Below, one piece after another: positions 25,583-33,204 of a DNA stretch of 64,000 nt. The position numbers and the translations under genes were made by a program. The notes beneath the pieces are model-generated. The model made no database searches. It had not been told where the DNA came from and saw nothing but the letters and a program-made list of their open reading frames with translations. Within the stretch, counting starts at the first letter, position 1. Each line of letters begins with the position of its first letter. The DNA lies in the NCBI RefSeq assembly GCF_001712795.1, contig NZ_KV757663.1:44748-108747 (forward strand), in the 5' to 3' direction. The DNA comes from Nostoc sp. KVJ20 (lineage in GTDB: Bacteria; Cyanobacteriota; Cyanobacteriia; Cyanobacteriales; Nostocaceae).

Positions 25583-26560
25583 TTACTTAGTATATAAATA
25601 TCCACGTCCCTGCACGCGGACACTTGCTGTCGGAAAGTAAGTTTGGTTATTTGAAGAGTAATCAAAATTGCTATTTTGCAACCTAGCTAGTGCATTGCCT
25701 CGTAAAAACACTTGTGCTGTTGTATTGGCAGTATCAACACAAGCATAAAAGCCCATAAAATTACCCTTGCTAAGTGTTCCAGTAGCACAAGTAGGATTTG
25801 TTGTAATAGAGGTTTGATCGATAAAATCAATTAGTACTAAAGGTTGTTGAGTGTAAGCTGACGAGACTTTTTTCCATGAATTCATTTGCTGTTTTATACC
25901 TGCGGCACCTGGCAGATTCAGGTTAAAACGCTGAAAACCTGGATTGGGGCAGTTGTTGGCGTCAAGATATTTATCATTGGGATAGTCAGTACCACAACTG
26001 ACACCGCCAGAAGCCAGAACTCCATCACTAATTTCAAATCTGGCAATACGAGCCGCTTTTGACCAAGTAGTACTATTGTCTTTTATTAAATAGTAGGCAA
26101 CTAGTGAGTAAACAAAAGTATCATCTGTGCTTGTTGTGGCGCGTTGGATAAATTTGCGTTTCCAAAACACTAAAATAGGTTTACAAGTAACAGTATTATT
26201 AGAAGAATCACAAATACCAGCGTTTTTCACAGGCGGGATTTGGTCTTGAATTCCTGAGCTTGCTGGGACAGCGTTTGAATTGGTAGTCAGTGCAGCTCCA
26301 TCATATATGTAGACAGCTTGTTGTAAATCATTGGCAATGTAATTAACTGCCGTCTGGATTTCTTGTTCAGAATTTGCCTTTGCTTGTTCCTTCTGATCTG
26401 TACTGAGAATATTAACCATGAATCCTAGCAGTGGTGTAATCACAAGGAATGCCAGCAATAAGGCTACCAAAAGTTCTATCAGGGTAAAACCATTAACTTG
26501 CTGAACAAACTTAGAGTGTTTCAGCTGAATGCTGAGAAGAAATCTGAGTAAATTCTTCAT
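25583..26560 (-). CDS. hpsC: Hormogonium polysaccharide secretion pseudopilin HpsC (GspJ-like)
   Basis: 325 residues from ATG 26558-26560; the frame is open to 26644, but the prepilin leader is sensible from this ATG (MKNLLRFLLS). The cleavage site is NG before FTLIELLVALLLAFLVITPLLGF with Glu at mature position 5, followed by DQKEQAKANSEQEIQTAVNYIANDLQQAV. That helix and the long, cysteine-containing globular domain (ICDSSNNTVTC, SCGTDYPND, NNCPNP) resemble GspJ-type minor pseudopilins. It sits between hpsB and the hpsD-like gene. Confidence 0.9.
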   Translation of the reverse strand: MKNLLRFLLSIQLKHSKFVQQVNGFTLIELLVALLLAFLVITPLLGFMVNILSTDQKEQAKANSEQEIQTAVNYIANDLQQAVYIYDGAALTTNSNAVPASSGIQDQIPPVKNAGICDSSNNTVTCKPILVFWKRKFIQRATTSTDDTFVYSLVAYYLIKDNSTTWSKAARIARFEISDGVLASGGVSCGTDYPNDKYLDANNCPNPGFQRFNLNLPGAAGIKQQMNSWKKVSSAYTQQPLVLIDFIDQTSITTNPTCATGTLSKGNFMGFYACVDTANTTAQVFLRGNALARLQNSNFDYSSNNQTYFPTASVRVQGRGYLYTK

Positions 26561-26944
26561 AACTACGGTCTGCCCCTTAGTGATAGAAATACATCTAGCG
26601 AATCGTGGTATACAGTTATACCAATTATTCGCAATACTAACCATTGTGGTTATTGAATAACCAGTGTCTTAAAAGTTATAAGCTGTTCTATATTTAAATT
26701 GCATATACTGGGCGGGCAAGATGCCCACCCCACAAGAGCTATATTCAATTCGATTATGCAAATTAGATGTTTTTTAGCTTATCTTTCAACATGACTTTTT
26801 ACGGGATCTGGAAAACTTATCTTCTAAGAGAGAGGCTTTGAATTTTCCCCCTTCCCTAGAAAGGAAGCTTGCTTGGAGGTTAGGTTTTACGTTGATTTTT
26901 CCACATAATGTGAAAAGTCAGCTTTCAACTTCACTACACAGGAA
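26561..26944. other. Gap inside the hps operon between hpsB and hpsC
   Basis: 384 bp, much longer than the other gaps in this operon. It contains a GGGCA-AGA-TGCCC hairpin (26714-26726) inside the dispersed GGCGGGCAAGATGCCCACC repeat, and AT-rich DNA. It could hold a secondary promoter or a repeat insertion. No gene seen. Confidence 0.55.
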
Positions 26945-27715
26945 TTAATTACAAGTGTTGTTACTAGGTGTGCTGCTGCTAGGATTAGTAATAGCAAGAC
27001 GCTGACACAGAGCATTGAAGGAAGTATTTCTAGAACCAATTTCAGTGGTCATTTCCACTAGTGGAGATTGGCGATCGCCCAAAGTCCCAGTGAAAGTGTT
27101 TTGTGTTGTTTTGGACTGGTCTGTAATACTAGCGTCGCTGGCTTTGACTGTTTTAGTAAAGTCAATATCTGATCGATAAACCCGAATTCCTAAACGATAA
27201 CCGTCCTTTGGTAGACCTGTGCCATCAATTGGGGTGCTTCCTGTTACTATAATTTTCACAGCCTGAATGTAAAATATCTTGACATCTGTGTTGCTTACAC
27301 ATTCTGTTGGGTTAATAATCTTGACGTTGTTGTTTGCGTCTTTTGTCACGCAATATAACGATGTTGATGCTGTAGGAAGTGGCATATTTGTGGTGTTGAG
27401 TAAATTGTCACCTAAACTCCTGGGTGTTGCAGCGGCTGATTGAAGCAATACAATAGTGGCATTAGTGGTAGTAGTGAAATTTGTGGGTTCAGGGGTTGCC
27501 ACTGCTCCCGTTTTCACACCATCAATGAAAGTTCTGGCAGCTTGTGTGGCTTGTTCTACGCGTTTTGATTGGACGCGAGTTGCTGTTGCAATGACGATTG
27601 TAGGTGCGATCGCTGCTAGTAAAATACTCACTACTAGCATTGCTACCAACGACTCAATGATCGTGAAACCAGATTCACCAAAAGGGTGGATTTGTTGTTG
27701 TTTTTGCTTAATCAT
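26945..27715 (-). CDS. hpsB: Hormogonium polysaccharide secretion pseudopilin HpsB (GspI-like)
   Basis: 256 residues. A short leader (MIKQKQQQIHPFGESG) is followed by the prepilin helix FTIIESLVAMLVVSILLAAIAP with Glu at mature position 5, then ATRVQSKRVEQATQAARTFIDGVK. This helix and the domain with LYCVTKDANNN and CQRLAITNPSSS resemble GspI/PilV-type minor pseudopilins. It is 31 bp downstream of hpsA and certainly in the same transcript. It is expected to be processed by the prepilin peptidase and assembled in the inner membrane. Confidence 0.9.
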   Translation of the reverse strand: MIKQKQQQIHPFGESGFTIIESLVAMLVVSILLAAIAPTIVIATATRVQSKRVEQATQAARTFIDGVKTGAVATPEPTNFTTTTNATIVLLQSAAATPRSLGDNLLNTTNMPLPTASTSLYCVTKDANNNVKIINPTECVSNTDVKIFYIQAVKIIVTGSTPIDGTGLPKDGYRLGIRVYRSDIDFTKTVKASDASITDQSKTTQNTFTGTLGDRQSPLVEMTTEIGSRNTSFNALCQRLAITNPSSSTPSNNTCN

Positions 27716-27746
27716 TGCTAATCACCAGCTTCTGAAATTTGAAATT

Positions 27747-30700
27747 TTATGATGGGCAGTTAGTAGGACGTTGAGCTTGATCGATAGCATCAGTATCATC
27801 ACCTACATCAACAGTTCCTTTTGTATTTTTTGCACACAATAAAGTTTGCACCCATACGTCATCTCGACCAACTTCCCGGAAGTATTCATTGGGTTTGTCA
27901 TCTGGTGTTATCGCTAACTTTTGCGAAAATGCATCTGGTGATTGCGACAGCAAGGCGACATCATAACCCCACTGCCGTTTAGGAGCCATATAAAAAGGTA
28001 CTTGACCACCAGCATTAGCGATCGGATATACTGCGCTAGATGAGGTATTTAAGAATGCTACAAATGGTGCAGTAGCATAGACACTACGAGTTCTTTGGAT
28101 AAAAGAGCCGTTAACTATAGCTGCGACAGCTGCGTTTAAGTCGCTAGTTGGGTTCCAATTTTCCAGGAAGCGGACAAAGTTGTGTAAACCACCATTATCT
28201 TCTGTAGGACGAGCTGGGGTGTCTCCGCTTGCTGCGGCTAGGTTAAAGGTGGTAGGTGTTGCCCATTGTATCCAGTTGCTATCTTGTGTATTGTTAGGGC
28301 CTATTAGGTTAGTAGATCCTGATGGTGGTACATTTTCATCAGTAGTGCTGAAAGCTACTTGAATTTGTAAAACTGGCGATAAAATTGGTTGATTACTTGT
28401 ACCTGAGACTAGAGTAAACTTTGGCGGTGTATTATTGTCATCAGCAGTAGTTGTTCGGAACCATAGAGCATTATTTTTGGAATCTGGCCTATTGGTAGAA
28501 TTAAAACTACTCAGTGGAAATTGATTTATTGTCCCGCCCTTGATACCTATAATGGTTGGTTTACTATTAACATCAACCGTGAGTACTCCAGCGTTACGGA
28601 GAAAGGCAACACGTCGGGGATAGCCTAGATATTTAGAATCAGTCGGTAATTGTGCTGTTGTACCTGCTTTATGGGTAGCAAGAGAAAAAGTTCCAGTAGC
28701 ATCAGAGGCTTTTAGACCTGGATCTGGAGTTGCAGCAGTAGGATCTGGTATTCTCACCCACCAATCAGTAGCCGGATCGCAAGCTGAAGCAGGTAGTCTC
28801 GGACATACCTCCATTAAATACTCTGGGGCATTTTTCCTTCGCTGAATTGGTGTAACAAAGTTATTGAGGTAAGAACTACCTTGAGTACCACTTTTAGTAG
28901 CATCGAGGTCTTTGGGTAAGCCGTCAGTACGATACCAGTCAGCATTGATGACATTGGCGTTGTTGGTAGCAAACCCATTGTTCTGAAATGCGGTAATAGA
29001 ATTAGCATCCCCCAGGTTATTATTTAGGTCATAGTCTCCATCGTTGCGGTAGCCCAACTCAAAGTTATTAGAAAGAAGTGTGATCGCATCTGACAAAACG
29101 CTAGCAGGTCGCCATGCGTCCCCAGGGTCACAGTTTGGTAGTCTAGCGTCACCTTTACGACAAGCAAAGTTTTTATTACGGGTTGCTGCCGTGCGAGAGT
29201 AGAAATTGCTCAAATCACTAGCTAGAGCTGTAGTAAACTCTTCTTGAGTATGTTTATTAAAGTCGCCTTTAATATATACAGGCAAGTTAGAGGCTAAAAT
29301 CAAGCCTTTTTCTGCATCTCTGTAAGTCTCAACACGCCAGATTGGATTACCATTGATTAACATGATGGCGTTGGGACGGCGAGTTGGGTCAAGTATAAAG
29401 TCTACCGGGCTACTTGATTTTTGAGTATCTTTTTTGTTCTGTTTTTGTGTAACCGTGTCTGCTGCTGTAATGAGAGAAGCAGCACTCATATCTAAAAGTG
29501 CATCATCTCGAGTAGCGTAAATAATACCGCTATTGGGGATTAAGTATTCTTGTGTTGTTGCAGTGCCATAAGTTGTTGTTCGTAACTTACTAATGTCTAA
29601 TACAGTGGTGCGAATTTCCAGAGGTTGGCGGGTTTCTTTGGCGAGTTCGTATTGTGTATTCGGGCTTGCTACTGTCGCAGTATTTACACCAGGAACAATA
29701 GTACAGATATATTCAAAGTAACAAAGCGTTGGTGGTGTCCCAGTTACATTTCCATTTCCATTTACACCATTGGCGTTGGTGAATGTATTTACACCGGCTG
29801 TTGTCCCGTCTTTATGAATTGCCTTAATCTGCCTTGCATCTAAAAAAGCAGTTTCGTAAATTGCGCCGTGAGGGATAACGCTATTACTTGGATCGCCAAT
29901 AGTACCGTCTAATATTTGGATGGCACAGATAGTAGCATCAATAGCAGACTGCTCTGAGAGTGTCCGAGAGGCAGCTGCTTTTAACAGAGCGTTGCTCAGT
30001 ACTTCATTTACCAACCGCCCATTGGGATACATTAAACTAGCTTGGTAGTTTAGTAAATCTGAATAGTCAGAAACAGTCTTTGTTGGAGCTGCGTAGACAA
30101 TACCATTATGGGATCTACCACCTGCGGCTTTGTCATATATAAAACCTGTCGCAGACGGAAGACTATTGAGGTTCTTAGCTGTAGTGCTATTAGTGGGGTC
30201 GTAGAAGCTACTTATACAAGCAATAGGTGTAGGGGTTAGCGCATTGTAGCCACTCGCTTGGTAGTGATAAACTGCTGTAGCCCGCATCTGTAAATACGGC
30301 GTATTAGTACTGTCGGGTAATTGGACAGTTTCACTGACATTATCATTTCTGTTATCTTTGATTGATTTATCAGCATTGATGCTAATAGTATTAGGCACAG
30401 GCATCATATCTGACCAGATTCTATTTGTAGCAGCAAAAGCCGTATCTAGAGAACTTTTGGGACTACTAACAGTGAGACTTTTAGGCAAATAAATTCCTGC
30501 ACCAGTCACTATCCGTAAGCCACCTACAGGATCTTGTGGAGTAGTTGGTACTTTAGAAGCTGCTGATTCCCAATCTCCATCTCGCTCAACAGTTCCTAAA
30601 TCGGCTAGTTGCTGTACACGACTGCGACGATTGCGATTTACAGTTGACGGATCGTCCCAGTTAATACCTGTAATATTTTGGGTATCTGTGCTGTTTGAAC

Positions 30701-32459
30701 CGATAAATGTTGTCCCATTCCACCACAATGCAGGTAGATTGTTACCAAGCAAAATGCGATCGCCAACGTATTGTTCTTTACCTACTTGTTGCTGCTTAGT
30801 TGGCTCTGTAGCGCTAGGTAACAACTTAGTATTATCAGAAGTATTAGGTTTGAGTGTTAAATTGGCATAATTAGTCCTAGTTTTACCATCAGTGGGATCA
30901 AAGGGATAAACCCAGGTATCCGGTGGACGTAGTGACTCACCACTTCCTTGTAGTACTGTAGCAGTAGTATAAATTCCTACTGCATCTATACCAAAGGAAA
31001 TTTCATTATAAGGTACACGGCGGGTACGTTTTTTAAAGTAAAGTCCTAGCTGGTTATTACGAATAGTAGCTTGTTGCTCTGTGGAGGCAGTGGCAGCAGT
31101 TAGATTTAAGACTTTTAGTTGCTGTGTAATGCCATCTTTGACTTCCTGTGGATCAGTAGATGCATTGTTAGCCGACTGCGCTTGCACTAAGAGATTGATA
31201 CGCTGTACATAAGCTAGACTATTATAGGCAATATTTTTCGGTATTCCATTAACTGATTTGTTATCTTTAACACCAGAAGCGGTATTGGGATTAACTCCTT
31301 TGCCTTGGAATAAATGCACTCCAGTACTGTTATTTAAATCGTCATCACCAGTGAAAAGGCCTGCTGCTAAATTGCCACCTACAATAATTTTGGCATTTTC
31401 ATCATCATAAAAACAGGAATCTCTACTACTAACCTGATAAAGCGTAACAAATTGAAAACCGCTACCAGTCAGGAAGTTACTATTAGTCAAGATCCGTCCA
31501 TTTAGGTTAAATGTTGGCCCAGGTGTAAGTTCTATATCATCTTCATAAACCACCGCATTGTTAACTAGCGGTAGTTGTATACGGTCTTGTTGATACTCTA
31601 AACCGGAAAAACCTTTATTCCCTGTGAAAACTTCGTATTTATCTTGATCAGCCGTTGGTAGGTTAGTAATGGGAACATTAGCAGTGTAGACAAAAAAGCT
31701 TTTTTTGAGCTTACCAGCAATATTAAACCAGCCAGTACTCCCAACTAAAGTAGCACTTGTTCCTAGAGTATCTTCACAACCATTGCTTATACTACCAGAG
31801 GTCATGGGGGGAGTTCTGGCTTCTAGAGGATTTCTAGCGCGACTGTATGTACCACCACTTATAGGCGGATTTCGGAAATAAATTCCATAAAGAGTATAGC
31901 TGTCAAATTTCCCATTGTTATTTGTATCAATGGGGAACATCCATGCAGTTGGTAGTGCTGTTTGACCGGTATAGTTAAGATTTAGCTGAGTTTCATCCCC
32001 AAAAGTATATTCGTTCAAATAATTTTTTAAGGCACTCTCCAAAGCTGTATCTGACGGTGTAGCTCGTGGTAATCTACGGTCTTCAAATAGCTTGTCTAAT
32101 TTTGCTCTAGCTCTGTCAATAGCTGGTGTTGCAGCGTTAAGTACAGCCTCGTTCACCCGAACATTACTGGCATTTTTGGAGCGTTCAAAAGACCGAAACA
32201 AAATGGCAGTGGTCAATAATACGACTACTATCAAAACCATTGCCACTGTCGGTAACAAAAATCCAGCATTTTCTGACCCACGTCTTTTTTTAGTGCCAAA
32301 GCAAGCCCGCAAAAGCCAAATGATTTGTTTGTTAATTGTAGATAAAAACTGCTTGCTAATTTGTGCGAAGTTTTTTTTAATTGCCTTGAATAGCTGACGT
32401 TTTCGAGACATAGCTGCTTCCCTGTCAAGTGGATTTTCTAGTTTTTTTGGCATCTTCAT
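27747..32459 (-). CDS. hpsA: Hormogonium polysaccharide biosynthesis protein HpsA
   Basis: A very large protein of 1570 residues, first gene of the operon. A basic N-terminus (RRGSENAG) leads into FLLPTVAMVLIVVVLLTTAIL (about 67-87), a pilin-like helix that lacks the usual Glu at position 5 (Thr71 instead). A charged helix (NEAVLNAATPAIDRARAKLDKLFEDR) follows. The remaining 1450 residues are Thr/Asn/Asp/Pro-rich and look extracytoplasmic, with scattered cysteines. This matches the HpsA type from Nostoc punctiforme, whose biochemical role is not known. ATG at residue 17 (32411) is an alternative start. HpsA may be a GspK/PilX-like tip protein; this is inference. Confidence 0.9.
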   Translation of the reverse strand: MKMPKKLENPLDREAAMSRKRQLFKAIKKNFAQISKQFLSTINKQIIWLLRACFGTKKRRGSENAGFLLPTVAMVLIVVVLLTTAILFRSFERSKNASNVRVNEAVLNAATPAIDRARAKLDKLFEDRRLPRATPSDTALESALKNYLNEYTFGDETQLNLNYTGQTALPTAWMFPIDTNNNGKFDSYTLYGIYFRNPPISGGTYSRARNPLEARTPPMTSGSISNGCEDTLGTSATLVGSTGWFNIAGKLKKSFFVYTANVPITNLPTADQDKYEVFTGNKGFSGLEYQQDRIQLPLVNNAVVYEDDIELTPGPTFNLNGRILTNSNFLTGSGFQFVTLYQVSSRDSCFYDDENAKIIVGGNLAAGLFTGDDDLNNSTGVHLFQGKGVNPNTASGVKDNKSVNGIPKNIAYNSLAYVQRINLLVQAQSANNASTDPQEVKDGITQQLKVLNLTAATASTEQQATIRNNQLGLYFKKRTRRVPYNEISFGIDAVGIYTTATVLQGSGESLRPPDTWVYPFDPTDGKTRTNYANLTLKPNTSDNTKLLPSATEPTKQQQVGKEQYVGDRILLGNNLPALWWNGTTFIGSNSTDTQNITGINWDDPSTVNRNRRSRVQQLADLGTVERDGDWESAASKVPTTPQDPVGGLRIVTGAGIYLPKSLTVSSPKSSLDTAFAATNRIWSDMMPVPNTISINADKSIKDNRNDNVSETVQLPDSTNTPYLQMRATAVYHYQASGYNALTPTPIACISSFYDPTNSTTAKNLNSLPSATGFIYDKAAGGRSHNGIVYAAPTKTVSDYSDLLNYQASLMYPNGRLVNEVLSNALLKAAASRTLSEQSAIDATICAIQILDGTIGDPSNSVIPHGAIYETAFLDARQIKAIHKDGTTAGVNTFTNANGVNGNGNVTGTPPTLCYFEYICTIVPGVNTATVASPNTQYELAKETRQPLEIRTTVLDISKLRTTTYGTATTQEYLIPNSGIIYATRDDALLDMSAASLITAADTVTQKQNKKDTQKSSSPVDFILDPTRRPNAIMLINGNPIWRVETYRDAEKGLILASNLPVYIKGDFNKHTQEEFTTALASDLSNFYSRTAATRNKNFACRKGDARLPNCDPGDAWRPASVLSDAITLLSNNFELGYRNDGDYDLNNNLGDANSITAFQNNGFATNNANVINADWYRTDGLPKDLDATKSGTQGSSYLNNFVTPIQRRKNAPEYLMEVCPRLPASACDPATDWWVRIPDPTAATPDPGLKASDATGTFSLATHKAGTTAQLPTDSKYLGYPRRVAFLRNAGVLTVDVNSKPTIIGIKGGTINQFPLSSFNSTNRPDSKNNALWFRTTTADDNNTPPKFTLVSGTSNQPILSPVLQIQVAFSTTDENVPPSGSTNLIGPNNTQDSNWIQWATPTTFNLAAASGDTPARPTEDNGGLHNFVRFLENWNPTSDLNAAVAAIVNGSFIQRTRSVYATAPFVAFLNTSSSAVYPIANAGGQVPFYMAPKRQWGYDVALLSQSPDAFSQKLAITPDDKPNEYFREVGRDDVWVQTLLCAKNTKGTVDVGDDTDAIDQAQRPTNCPS

Positions 32460-32741
32460 TCATACCTATAAAAAAATACAGCATGAATGAGATTTTATTT
32501 ATTTAACTACTGCATCTGGTTTTAATAAACTCCAAATAATGTAGCTACAACAAAAGAAAAAGACAATTTATTTAAAGTTATATCATTGATGAATTGTTGA
32601 TTTTATCCGGTAAACACTGATTTTTGCATAATTATTTAATTCAAGTCTTATAAAGAACAGGAGCATGACTTCACAGTAAAATTGCGGAAATGTATTTTAT
32701 TTGAAGGCGAATTTATGAAGATGTTGTTAGCAGAGTAAGCT
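32460..32741. other. hpsA upstream region
   Basis: AT-rich region immediately upstream of the hps operon. It must contain the main hps promoter. I could not recognise a specific sigma-factor site by eye, and no gene is present. Confidence 0.5.
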
Positions 32742-32843
32742 TATAATACCCATCGGCTAAAGGAAAAATATCAGGTGGGTACAAAATAATCAGATGTTCA
32801 GCCAAAATTCCCAACTTCTTAGAGAAGTTGGGAATCTTTTTGT
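32742..32843 (+). ncRNA. Candidate small RNA with intrinsic terminator, divergent from hpsA
   Basis: A TATAAT box (32742-32747) is followed about 60 bp later by a perfect 11 bp stem, ATTCCCAACTT (32807-32817) with AAGTTGGGAAT (32825-32835), and then CTTTTTGTTT. A transcript from near 32754 would be about 90 nt, and ACCCA/TGGGT (32748 and 32776 region) can pair at its 5' end. The -35 region is poor and there is no frame of useful length, so this is a weak candidate. Confidence 0.35.
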
Positions 32844-32890
32844 TTACATTGCCTTTATTAAGAGGTCATTTATAAAGTTATAAAGTGTAG

Positions 32891-33148
32891 TTATAAACCA
32901 ATACAGTTCAGATAAGACCAAAACACTTGTAGAGACGGCGATTTATCGCGTCTTAAAAACCCACATTTTTGTGCAATTAGCCCTTAACCCAAGCGTATTG
33001 AGTTATAATCCAATACGCTTGGATTAAGGATTATTGGTGTAGGTAATTGGTCTTTTAAGACGCGATAAATCGCCGTCTCTACATGAGCGATAAATCGCGT
33101 CTCTACATGAGGGTTTTGTGGCTCTATCTGAACTGTATTGGGTTATAA
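32891..33148. mobile_element. 258 bp nested-palindrome MITE
   Basis: The ends are 24 bp inverted repeats with one mismatch (32891-32914 and 33125-33148; core CCAATACAGTTCAGATA). Inside is a perfect 30 bp inverted repeat (32929-32958 and 33053-33082) with the core GACGGCGATTTATCGCGTC. At the centre, CCAAGCGTATTG (32989-33000) and CAATACGCTTGG (33011-33022) form a third palindrome. A 14 bp unit, CGTCTCTACATGAG, is duplicated near the right end. No coding capacity. A non-autonomous element of a terminal-inverted-repeat transposon is likely. Confidence 0.88.
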
Positions 33149-33204
33149 ACTGCATTCCTACAGGCAAAACCCACGGATGTGGGTTTCAATCAATTCATCT
33201 GGTG

